6,604 nucleotides of DNA, taken from the NCBI GenBank assembly GCA_030451965.1, contig JAKDNE010000182.1, forward strand, positions 1-6,604, read 5' to 3'. Below, piece after piece: positions 1 to 5,886 of the stretch. Source of the DNA: Brachybacterium sp. (GTDB lineage Bacteria; Actinomycetota; Actinomycetes; Actinomycetales; Dermabacteraceae). Positions within the stretch are counted from its first letter, which is position 1. Every line of letters begins with the position of its first letter. The notes beneath the pieces are model-generated. The model saw only the letters and a program-made list of their open reading frames with translations, was not told where the DNA came from and searched no databases. Made by a program: the position numbers and the translations under genes.

Positions 1-1999
1 GCTCCTTGGCGAGGACCGAGTACAGGATGTCGTTGACGAGCGAGGACTTCCCGGAGCCGGAGACGCCGGTGATCGCGGTGAGCACCCCGAGCGGGAAGGC
101 GACGTCCTGCCCGGCGAGGTTGTTCGCGCGGGGGCCGACGACGGTGAGCATCCGGTCTGTGTCGATCGGTCGACGCTCGGCGGGCAGCGGGATCTCCAGC
201 TCGCCGGAGAGGTAGCGGCCGGTGAGGCTGTCGGGATTGCGCTTGAGCTCCTCGACCCCGCCGGAGTGCACCACCCGGCCGCCGTGCTCCCCGGCGAGGG
301 GGCCGATGTCCACCACCCAGTCGGCCGAGTTCAGGGTGTCCTCGTCGTGCTCGACCACGATCAGGGTGTTGCCGAGGTCGCGCAGCCGTTCGAGGGTGCC
401 GATGAGGCGCGCGTTGTCCCGCTGGTGCAGGCCGATCGAGGGCTCGTCCAGCACATACAGCACGCCGACCAGGCCCGAGCCGATCTGGGTGGCGAGCCGG
501 ATCCGCTGGGCCTCACCGCCGGAGAGGGTCCCGGCGGCGCGGGCGAGGGTGAGATAGTCCAGACCCACATCGAGCAGGAACCCCAGCCGGGAACGGATCT
601 CCCGCAGCACCTCGTCGGCGATCGCGGCTTCGCGCACGCCGAGCTCGAGGCTGCCGTGGAAGGCGTGCGCCTCGCGGATCGACATCTCGGTGACCTCGGC
701 GATGGAGCGACCCCCCACGGTCACCGCGAGCACCTCGGGACGCAGCCGGGCACCCCGACAGGCGGGGCACGGGATCTCGCGCATGAACTGCTCGTAGCGG
801 TCCTTGGCCCAGTCCGATTCGGTGTCCGAGTGGCGGCGCTCGAGGAAGTGCATCACGCCCTCGAAGCCGGTGGAGTAGGTGCGCTCACGGCCGAAGCGGT
901 TGCGGTACTTCACGTGGACCTTGTGGTCCTTGCCGTGCAGCAGCGCCTCCGTGGCGCGCTGCGGGAGAGCCCTCCACGGAGTGTCCATGGAGAAGCTGAG
1001 CTGCTCGGCGAGCCCCGCCATCACCTCGAGGTGGCGGTCGGAGTGGCCCATGGCCCAGGGAGCGATCGCGCCCTCGGCGAGGGAGAGGTCCTCGTCGGGG
1101 ACCACCAGCTCGGTGTCGACCTCGAGGCGCTGGCCGAGGCCGGTGCACTCGGGGCAGGCGCCGTAGGGAGCGTTGAAGGAGAAGGTGCGCGGCTCGATGT
1201 CATCGATCGCCAGCGGGTGGTCGTTGGGGCAGGCGCGCTTCTCGGAGAAGCGGCGGGTGCGGCCCGGGTCCTCCTCGTCCAGGTCCACGAAGTCGACCAC
1301 CACGATGCCCTCGGCGAGCCGCAGCGCGGTCTCCACCGAGTCGGTGAGGCGGCGCCGCGAATCCGGCTTGGCGGCGAGACGGTCGACGACCACCTCGATG
1401 GTGTGCTTGAACTTCTTGTCGAGCGTGATCTCCTCATCGAGCCGACGGTTCTTCCCGTCGACCCGGGCGCGGGCGTAGCCCTGGGAGCGCAGCGAGCTGA
1501 GCAGGTCCGCGTGCTCGCCCTTGCGGCCCTGGACCACGGGCGCGAGCAGCTGGAAGCGGGTGCCGGACTCCTGGCCGAGCAGGGTGTCGACGATCTGCTC
1601 CGCGGAGGACGAGCTGACCTTCTCACCGCAGACAGGGCAGTGCTGCTCGCCCGTGCGGGAGAACAGCAGACGCAGGTAGTCGTAGATCTCGGTGATGGTG
1701 CCGACGGTGGAGCGCGGGTTGCGGTTGGTCGACTTCTGGTCGATCGACACTGCCGGGGAGAGCCCCTCGATGAGGTCGACGGAGGGCTTGTCCATCTGTC
1801 CCAGGAACTGCCGGGCGTAGGCCGACAGCGATTCGACGTAGCGACGCTGGCCCTCGGCGAAGATGGTGTCGAACGCCAGGGAGCTCTTCCCGGAGCCGGA
1901 CAGCCCGGAGAACACCACCAGCTTGTTGCGGGGGATGTCGATATCGATGTTCTTGAGGTTGTGCTCGCGCGCACCACGGACGACCAGAGATTCACTCAC
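1..1999 (-). CDS. uvrA: UvrA, excinuclease ABC subunit A (N-terminal 666 codons; C-terminus outside window)
   Basis: UvrA is the ATP-dependent damage-recognition subunit of nucleotide excision repair; it scans DNA and loads UvrB in the cytoplasm. Read from a GTG at 1999, the protein begins VSESLVVRGAREHNLKNI. Visible motifs in order: Walker A GLSGSGKS at residues 32-39; CPVC at 121-124; a zinc site made of C257, probably H261, and C282/C285 (the E. coli protein uses four cysteines here); CPAC at 411-414 in the insertion domain; the ABC signature LSGGE at 492-496; a DEPSIGLH Walker B; and the second Walker A GVSGSGKS at 645-652. The frame then runs off the window start, so roughly the last third (second ATPase core and C-terminal zinc finger) is not seen. 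The start is fixed by homology and by the TAGGAT hexamer 6 nt upstream, which may be a -10 box for a leaderless mRNA or may contain an AGGA ribosome site. The gene is divergent from the hydrolase gene and shares an SOS box with it. Identity is essentially certain. Confidence 0.98.
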   Translation of the reverse strand, partial: MSESLVVRGAREHNLKNIDIDIPRNKLVVFSGLSGSGKSSLAFDTIFAEGQRRYVESLSAYARQFLGQMDKPSVDLIEGLSPAVSIDQKSTNRNPRSTVGTITEIYDYLRLLFSRTGEQHCPVCGEKVSSSSAEQIVDTLLGQESGTRFQLLAPVVQGRKGEHADLLSSLRSQGYARARVDGKNRRLDEEITLDKKFKHTIEVVVDRLAAKPDSRRRLTDSVETALRLAEGIVVVDFVDLDEEDPGRTRRFSEKRACPNDHPLAIDDIEPRTFSFNAPYGACPECTGLGQRLEVDTELVVPDEDLSLAEGAIAPWAMGHSDRHLEVMAGLAEQLSFSMDTPWRALPQRATEALLHGKDHKVHVKYRNRFGRERTYSTGFEGVMHFLERRHSDTESDWAKDRYEQFMREIPCPACRGARLRPEVLAVTVGGRSIAEVTEMSIREAHAFHGSLELGVREAAIADEVLREIRSRLGFLLDVGLDYLTLARAAGTLSGGEAQRIRLATQIGSGLVGVLYVLDEPSIGLHQRDNARLIGTLERLRDLGNTLIVVEHDEDTLNSADWVVDIGPLAGEHGGRVVHSGGVEELKRNPDSLTGRYLSGELEIPLPAERRPIDTDRMLTVVGPRANNLAGQDVAFPLGVLTAITGVSGSGKSSLVNDILYSVLAKE

Positions 2000-2005
2000 C
2001 GGACC

Positions 2006-2033
2006 ATCCTAGGCGCGGAACCCGGACTTCGAA
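2006..2033 (-). promoter_or_regulatory. Predicted uvrA promoter, leaderless type
   Basis: On the minus strand TAGGAT (2011-2006) fits a TANNNT -10 box. It is separated from the uvrA GTG (1999) by exactly 6 nt, the spacing expected if transcription starts at the first base of the start codon. A weak -35 candidate TTCGAA (2033-2028) lies 16 nt upstream and falls inside the SOS box, so bound LexA would block polymerase. The alternative is that the AGGA in this hexamer is a Shine-Dalgarno sequence and the promoter lies further upstream. Confidence 0.5.
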
Positions 2034-2044
2034 CAGTTGTTCGG
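2029..2044. promoter_or_regulatory. LexA-binding SOS box between uvrA and the hydrolase gene
   Basis: The sequence TCGAACAGTTGTTCGG matches the actinobacterial SOS box TCGAAC-N4-GTTCGA at 11 of the 12 specified positions; only the last base differs. In mycobacteria and relatives LexA binds this palindrome and is released by RecA-stimulated self-cleavage after DNA damage. It lies 29 nt before the uvrA start and 27 nt before the hydrolase start, overlapping the candidate -35 boxes of both divergent promoters, so it could repress both. The match and its placement are seen directly; regulation is inferred. Confidence 0.88.
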
Positions 2045-2065
2045 AGGAGAGGTGGGCGACATACT
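2037..2065 (+). promoter_or_regulatory. Predicted promoter of the hydrolase-polymerase operon, leaderless type
   Basis: TTGTTC (2037-2042) and CATACT (2060-2065) are separated by 17 nt and resemble -35 and -10 boxes of the housekeeping sigma factor (3/6 and 4/6 matches). CATACT ends 6 nt before the ATG at 2072, the geometry of a leaderless transcript. The -35 element overlaps the right half of the SOS box. The purine run GGAGGAGAGG (2043-2052) looks like a ribosome site but lies about 20 nt from the ATG, too far to serve it. Confidence 0.5.
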
Positions 2066-2071
2066 GGGTCC

Positions 2072-2749
2072 ATGAGCGATCACGAGTACACCGGACACGT
2101 CGAACCCGGAGGCGAGCCCATGGTGCGGGACCTCCACCACGTGGAGATCCGCAAACTCTCCGTGGGCCCGATGAACAACAACGCCTACCTGCTGACCTGT
2201 CGGGCGACGACGGCGCAGCTGCTGATCGACGCCGCGGCCGACACCGACTCGCTGCGCCGCATGGTCGCCGCAGGTGGGGAGCACAACGGGCTGGACCTCA
2301 TCGTCACCACCCACAGCCATCACGACCACGTGGGAGCGCTCGCGGAGATGATGGCCGCCACGGGTGCCCGCACCGCCGCCGGGGAGGCGGACGCCAAGGA
2401 GATCACGGAGCGGATCGACGTCCCGCTCGTGCACGGCGACGTGCTCGAGTTCGGCCAGCAGCAGGTCGAGATCATCCATCTGCGCGGTCACACCCCCGGT
2501 TCGATCGCCGTGCTCCTGCGCGCCGGGGACGAGGGCGACCACCTCTTCACCGGCGACTCCCTGTTCCCGGGCGGGGTGGGCAACACGCAGCAGGATCCCC
2601 AGCGCTTCGCGCAGCTGATCGACGACGTCGAGCAGCGCCTCTTCGACCGGCTCGGGGACGACACCTGGGTGTACCCGGGTCACGGGGACGACACCACCCT
2701 CGGCGCGGAGCGGCCCTCGCTGCCGGCCTGGCGCGAGCGGGGCTGGTGA
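2072..2749 (+). CDS. Metallo-beta-lactamase-fold hydrolase (glyoxalase II-like)
   Basis: This is a 225-residue cytoplasmic MBL-fold enzyme, a typical length for a single-domain member. The metal ligands are all present: H81-x-H83-x-D85-H86 in THSHHDHVG, H140 in LRGHTPGS, D162 in FTGDSLFPGG, and H204 in VYPGHGDDT. The pattern resembles glyoxalase II-type thioesterases, but the substrate cannot be read from sequence. No signal peptide is visible. The ATG at 2072 is chosen because related actinobacterial proteins carry a short extension before the KLSVGPMNNNAYLL strand and a -10-like box lies 6 nt upstream. M17 (2120) has a good GGAGG ribosome site 7 nt upstream and is a real alternative, giving 209 residues. 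The gene is divergent from uvrA, as I recall for Rv1637c and uvrA in M. tuberculosis, and its TGA overlaps the polymerase GTG. Family assignment is firm; a link to DNA damage is only contextual. Confidence 0.92.
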   Translation: MSDHEYTGHVEPGGEPMVRDLHHVEIRKLSVGPMNNNAYLLTCRATTAQLLIDAAADTDSLRRMVAAGGEHNGLDLIVTTHSHHDHVGALAEMMAATGARTAAGEADAKEITERIDVPLVHGDVLEFGQQQVEIIHLRGHTPGSIAVLLRAGDEGDHLFTGDSLFPGGVGNTQQDPQRFAQLIDDVEQRLFDRLGDDTWVYPGHGDDTTLGAERPSLPAWRERGW

Positions 2750-4488
2750 CCGCTCGCCCGTCACCGGCGTGGTGCGTCCTCGGGCGTGGTGAGGGCGGGC
2801 GCATCCGTCTGGTCGCGCTGGATGCGGACGGCGGACGGTGCGGGGACGAGGAGATCGATCCCGACGGTCTCCCCGCGCTCGTCGCCCGGTGGGAGAGGGA
2901 GCACTCCCCGCGCTGGGTCTTCAGCGATGCCGCGGCCTGGTACCCGCGGCTGCTCACCGCCGGGGTGACGCTCGAGCGCTGCCACGACCTGCGGCTGATC
3001 CACCGGATCCTCCGACACTCCGAGCTGGTCCCCGAGGCGGATGCGCTGCGCGCCGCGACCGCGTGGGACACCCCGCTGGACCCCCACGAGCCGATCCGGG
3101 ACACGGGCGCGACGCTGTTCGACCTCGAGGCGACATCCCCGCGCCGGGGCGCCGTCCCCTCCGACCTCGAGGAGACGCTGGCCGAGCACTCCCGGCAGCG
3201 CGCCGCGCTGCGTCAGGCGGAGGAGCCTGCCCGGCTGCGCCTGCTGGTCGCCGCCGAATCGGCCGGAGCGCTGATCGCCGCCGAGCTGCAGACGGCCGGG
3301 ATCCCCTGGGACGTGGCCGAGCATGATCGGATCCTCACGGCCGCGCTCGGGCCGCGCCCCTCTCCCGGCACCCCGCCGTCACGGATGGTGTCCACCGGCG
3401 CCGAGGTGCGCACCGCGCTCGGTGACCCGCTGGTGCCGTTGGACTCCCCGCCGAAGCTGCTGCGCGCCCTGCACCGGGCCGGGATCGACGTCCCCTCCAC
3501 CTCGCAGTGGGAGCTGCAGCAGCACGAGCATCCGGCGGTCGAGCCCTTGCTGCGGTACAAGAAGATGTCGCGCCTGCTGACTGCGAACGGCTGGACCTGG
3601 CTGGATGAATGGGTGCATGAGGGTCGTTACCGTCCGGTGTATGTGCCGGGCGGGGTGGTGACCGGTCGCTGGGCCAGCAGTGGCGGTGGTGCGCTGCAGA
3701 TCCCGCGACAGCTGCGGCCCGCCCTGCGCGCCGATCCGGGCTGGCGACTGATCAGCGCCGACGTCTCCCAGCTCGAACCACGGGTGCTCGCGGCGATGTC
3801 CGGGGACCCGGCGATGATCGCCGCCGGGGCCGGGAAGGACCTCTACTCCGGGATCGTCGAGGCCGGGATCGTCCGGACCCGCCAGGAGGCGAAGATCGGA
3901 GTGCTCGGCGCACTGTACGGCGGCACCACCGGCGACAGCGGACGGGTGGTGCCGCGGCTGCGCCAGAACTTCCCGGCCGCGATGGCGCTGGTGGACGACG
4001 CGGCCGCGACCGGGGAGCGCGGCGGGACGGTGACCACCTGGCTGGGCCGCTCCTCCCCCGCCGTCGAGGAGTCCTGGTCGCAGGCCCAGCGCGCCGCGAA
4101 TCAGCCCGACGCCGTCGCAGGGCAGCAGGAGGCGGCGCGCCGCTCCGCCCGGGAGCGGGGCAGGTTCACCCGGAACTTCGTGGTCCAGGGCACCGCCGCG
4201 GAATGGGCGCTGTCCTGGATGGCGGCGCTGCGGCTGCGGCTCGCACGATTCGAGGAGGTGCCGGAGTCCGCGGCGGCCGCGCCGTCCGGGCCGGTGTTCT
4301 CGCGCCGCGCGCACCTGGCGTTCTTCCTCCACGACGAGGTGATCGTCCATGCCCCCGCAGAGCAGGCCGAGGCGGCGGCCGAGGCGATCACGCAGTCGGC
4401 CGATGCGGCGGGGCGGCTGCTGTTCCCCGGCAGCCCGATCGACTTCCCGCTGGATCTGGAGATCAGCGAGCGCTCGGCGGAGAAGTGA
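2746..4488 (+). CDS. Family-A DNA polymerase lacking a 5'-nuclease domain ('bifunctional 3'-5' exonuclease/DNA polymerase' type)
   Basis: This is a 580-residue Pol I-like DNA polymerase. Motif A is DVSQLEPR at 339-346 (Pol I: DYSQIELR), with metal ligand D339 and steric-gate E344. Motif B keeps the R-x3-K-x3-x-x3-Y spacing (R379, K383, Y391), but the position of E. coli F762 is L387. Motif C is HDEVI with H529, D530 and E531. TGRWAS and QGTAAEW blocks flank them. E. coli Pol I has 928 residues; the 5'-nuclease domain is absent here. Residues 1 to about 200 replace the proofreading domain and contain WYPRLLTAGV and CHDLRLIHRIL, but I see no complete set of DEDD exonuclease carboxylates, so proofreading is doubtful despite the family's usual name. 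The GTG start overlaps the hydrolase stop by 4 nt (GTGA), implying translational coupling and one operon under the SOS-box promoter. A role in damage-associated synthesis is plausible. The last 26 bp overlap the opposing gene. Residues 286-315 have unusual codons. Confidence 0.93.
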   Translation: MTARPSPAWCVLGRGEGGRIRLVALDADGGRCGDEEIDPDGLPALVARWEREHSPRWVFSDAAAWYPRLLTAGVTLERCHDLRLIHRILRHSELVPEADALRAATAWDTPLDPHEPIRDTGATLFDLEATSPRRGAVPSDLEETLAEHSRQRAALRQAEEPARLRLLVAAESAGALIAAELQTAGIPWDVAEHDRILTAALGPRPSPGTPPSRMVSTGAEVRTALGDPLVPLDSPPKLLRALHRAGIDVPSTSQWELQQHEHPAVEPLLRYKKMSRLLTANGWTWLDEWVHEGRYRPVYVPGGVVTGRWASSGGGALQIPRQLRPALRADPGWRLISADVSQLEPRVLAAMSGDPAMIAAGAGKDLYSGIVEAGIVRTRQEAKIGVLGALYGGTTGDSGRVVPRLRQNFPAAMALVDDAAATGERGGTVTTWLGRSSPAVEESWSQAQRAANQPDAVAGQQEAARRSARERGRFTRNFVVQGTAAEWALSWMAALRLRLARFEEVPESAAAAPSGPVFSRRAHLAFFLHDEVIVHAPAEQAEAAAEAITQSADAAGRLLFPGSPIDFPLDLEISERSAEK

Positions 4489-5173
4489 GCCGGGTCAGCC
4501 CCGCCGCCAGAGCAGTGAGCCGCTGCGACCCCAGCAGCGGGGTCAGCGGCTCGTCGAAGCGCTGCTCCCACACCTCATCGAGCTGCGCGGTGGTGACACC
4601 ACCGTCGGCGAAGAGGATTCCGACGATGGCGTCGGCCTCGGGACGATACTCGTCGCCCGGGGCCCCTCCGGGCTGCCCGGGATCGAACCCCATGGGATCC
4701 GCCTCGGTGAGCAGCTCGAGCACGCGCTCCTTCAGGTCCTCGCTGTCGGCGAGCCCGGGGGCTCGTTCCTCGATCACGGCCAGCGTCGCGGTGAGCGCGC
4801 CGGCGGCCAGCCCCATCCAGACGCGGGGCGCGGGCACGCCGTGCCGACGCAGCAGCGCTTCTGCCCCGCGATCCAGGCGGAGGCCCGCCACGGCGGAGCC
4901 GGCCGCGATCCCGCCGAGGCCGAGCGAGAGAGCGCCCTCGGACAGGGACGGGCGCCTCCAGCCCGGCACCGGCGTCGACCGGTCGGAGGCGGGACGGACG
5001 GCGCCTCGCTGCAGCGCGATGAGCGCGGCCCCCGTCGTGAGAGCCGCGGGAAGCACGACATACCCGGTCCGCACCGCACGCGGCAGCCGATGGAGCGGGA
5101 TCATCCCGAGCCCGATCGACGCAGCGGTGCCGACGGCATGGGGAATGATCCGGGAAGCAGTGGTCCGGGGCAC
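4463..5173 (-). CDS. Hypothetical membrane protein, function unknown
   Basis: This 236-residue protein is not one whose function I recognise. The N-terminal half has four hydrophobic stretches: about residues 9-26, 36-54, 78-98 and 117-134. Between the last two is a basic segment RLDRGAEALLRRHGVPAPRVWMG, of a kind I recall from uncharacterised actinobacterial membrane proteins. From residue 135 on the protein is soluble, acidic and helical (DLKERVLELLTEADPMG), with a Gly/Pro-rich linker near 175-190. It most likely sits in the cytoplasmic membrane with this tail free. The GTG at 5173 is chosen because GGAG lies 7 nt upstream and the hydrophobic region starts soon after; an ATG at 5305 would add 44 low-complexity Arg-rich residues. 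The gene is convergent with the polymerase gene, overlaps it by 26 bp (4463-4488), and carries that operon's likely terminator hairpin in its own coding sequence. Codon use is normal for the window, supporting a real gene. Confidence 0.8.
   Translation of the reverse strand: MPRTTASRIIPHAVGTAASIGLGMIPLHRLPRAVRTGYVVLPAALTTGAALIALQRGAVRPASDRSTPVPGWRRPSLSEGALSLGLGGIAAGSAVAGLRLDRGAEALLRRHGVPAPRVWMGLAAGALTATLAVIEERAPGLADSEDLKERVLELLTEADPMGFDPGQPGGAPGDEYRPEADAIVGILFADGGVTTAQLDEVWEQRFDEPLTPLLGSQRLTALAAGLTRLTSPPSAR
4518..4551 (+). terminator. Strong hairpin, likely terminator of the hydrolase-polymerase operon
   Basis: An inverted repeat pairs AGCCGCT (4518-4524) with AGCGGCT (4545-4551) and GACCCC (4527-4532) with GGGGTC (4539-4544), with a 2-nt bulge (GC) and a 6-nt loop AGCAGC. 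The 13 paired positions are all Watson-Crick and mostly G:C. It begins 30 nt after the polymerase stop codon. There is no T-tract after it, which is common for actinobacterial terminators. It lies inside the last codons of the opposing membrane-protein gene, so it could also affect that transcript. Confidence 0.55.
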
Positions 5174-5180
5174 GGGAGGT

Positions 5181-5186
5181 CTCCTC
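5181..5186 (-). promoter_or_regulatory. Ribosome binding site deciding the membrane-protein start
   Basis: On the minus strand GAGGAG (5186-5181) lies 7 nt before the GTG at 5173. The upstream in-frame ATG at 5305 lacks a comparably placed site, so this element favours the shorter protein. Confidence 0.65.
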
Positions 5187-5279
5187 GATCTGGGGCGGAC
5201 AGCCGCGGCACGCACGTCACGAGACGTCTGGCGGCGGCCGATGCCCCCGACGCTATCGGGTGAGGTCGCCGTCACGGAG

Positions 5280-5291
5280 CGACGATCGTCG
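5280..5291. repeat. Perfect 12-bp palindrome CGACGATCGTCG in a divergent spacer
   Basis: The 12-base self-complementary sequence sits in the 222-bp region between the divergent membrane-protein and glycosylase genes, about 105 nt from each start. It could be a small operator, but in DNA this rich in G and C, where CGACG and TCGTCG words are common, it could also be chance. No regulator is assigned. Confidence 0.4.
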
Positions 5292-5339
5292 GGACCACAG
5301 CACACGTTCGCAGGGGGCGCGGCCGTCCGCCCTCATGGT

Positions 5340-5372
5340 CCTGGGAGGCGGTGGGACCTGGGAGGCGGTGGA
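5340..5372. repeat. Tandem direct repeat, 17-bp period, two copies
   Basis: CCTGGGAGGCGGTGG occurs at 5340-5354 and again at 5357-5371, a 17-bp period, immediately upstream of the glycosylase gene. The second copy ends 24 nt before the start codon. It may be a slippage duplication or a regulator site; the purine-rich GGGAGG cores also resemble ribosome sites but are too far from the ATG at 5396 to serve it. Confidence 0.6.
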
Positions 5373-5381
5373 GGAACATGC

Positions 5382-5386
5382 GGGAG
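5382..5386 (+). promoter_or_regulatory. Ribosome binding site of the glycosylase gene
   Basis: GGGAG lies 9 nt before the ATG at 5396. It supports this start over the in-frame ATG at 5378 or GTG at 5351, which would add 6 or 15 residues ahead of the conserved MRLWSLHP N-terminus. Confidence 0.6.
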
Positions 5387-5395
5387 AATGGGCGG

Positions 5396-5842
5396 ATGCG
5401 CCTGTGGTCACTGCATCCCCGCCACCTCGATCGCCAGGGCCTGACGGGCTGCTGGCGGGAGTCCCTGCTGGCCCAGGCAGTTCTTGCCGGGCGCACGACG
5501 GGCTATCGCGCCCACCCCCAGCTCGAACGGTTCCGGGCGCAGGACGAGCCGCTCGCCGCCGTCGGCGCCTATCTCGCCGTCCTGGCCGAGGAGGCCACGA
5601 CGCGCGGATACCGGTTCGATCGCTCGAGGATCGACCGCTCCCCCGCCGACGGAGCGGGAACTGCACAGATTCCCGTCACCGACGGGCAGCTCGCCCTCGA
5701 GTGGAGGCATCTGCTCGCAAAGCTCGAGCACCGCAGCCCCGAGCGCTGGCTGCACGAGCGCCTCCGCGCCTGCCCCGATCCCCATCCGCTCTTCGCGGTC
5801 GTCCCCGGACATATCGAATCGTGGGAGCGCGAGCCCGGCTGA
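5396..5842 (+). CDS. Pyrimidine-dimer DNA glycosylase / endonuclease V family protein
   Basis: This 148-residue protein belongs to the T4 endonuclease V-like family (Pyr_excise), close to the 138 residues of the phage enzyme. T4 endonuclease V cuts the glycosidic bond at cyclobutane pyrimidine dimers and then nicks the abasic site. The N-terminus MRLWSLHPRHLDRQGL and the block CWRESLLAQAVLAGRTTGY are characteristic of bacterial members. E22 aligns with catalytic E23 of T4. HPQLERF (40-46), the helix before TTRGYRFD (68-75) and IPVTDGQLALEW (92-103) follow the phage order, and W103 and W118 are candidate DNA-contacting aromatics. The T4 nucleophile Thr2 is Arg here and T4 Arg26 aligns with Leu25, so biochemical activity is not guaranteed. 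No membrane segment or signal peptide is visible. The gene stands alone on the plus strand and converges on the broken reductase gene 44 bp away. No good SOS box precedes it. Family assignment is firm; activity is inferred. Confidence 0.88.
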   Translation: MRLWSLHPRHLDRQGLTGCWRESLLAQAVLAGRTTGYRAHPQLERFRAQDEPLAAVGAYLAVLAEEATTRGYRFDRSRIDRSPADGAGTAQIPVTDGQLALEWRHLLAKLEHRSPERWLHERLRACPDPHPLFAVVPGHIESWEREPG

Positions 5843-5886
5843 GACAGGGCTCCGCACCCCGAGGACGTCCAGCGGATCCTGCTCTT

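Noticed and set aside
1021..1995. Minus-strand 324-codon frame within uvrA
   Set aside because: It is an out-of-frame shadow, Ser/Arg/Pro-rich with no motifs, while the UvrA frame carries Walker A and zinc ligands over the same bases.
2052..2075. Seven-codon leader frame starting GTG at 2052 and ending in the ATGA of the hydrolase start
   Set aside because: The purine run before it is too close to act as a ribosome site, and it would not be transcribed if the mRNA starts at 2072.
266..2749. Very long plus-strand open frame covering uvrA antisense and joined to the hydrolase
   Set aside because: Positions before 2072 are the complement of a clear uvrA frame; stop-free antisense frames are expected in high-GC coding DNA. 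Only the part from 2072 is a gene.
5174..5305. N-terminal extension of the membrane protein to an ATG at 5305
   Set aside because: It adds 44 Arg/Pro-rich residues with no ribosome site support; the GTG at 5173 has GGAG at 7 nt.
5295..5310. Possible second SOS box (right half ACACGTTCGC) upstream of the glycosylase gene
   Set aside because: The left half CACAGC matches TCGAAC at only two positions, giving about 7 of 12, too weak to call.
4203..5444. Long plus-strand frames over the polymerase end and the membrane-protein gene
   Set aside because: The translations are low-complexity Arg/Pro/Ser-rich and the minus-strand frame has ordered hydrophobic segments, a ribosome site and normal codon use.
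5843..5886. Possible bidirectional terminator between the glycosylase and reductase-like genes
   Set aside because: Only the short palindromes GGACGTCC and GGATCC are present; no stable stem with a small loop could be built.
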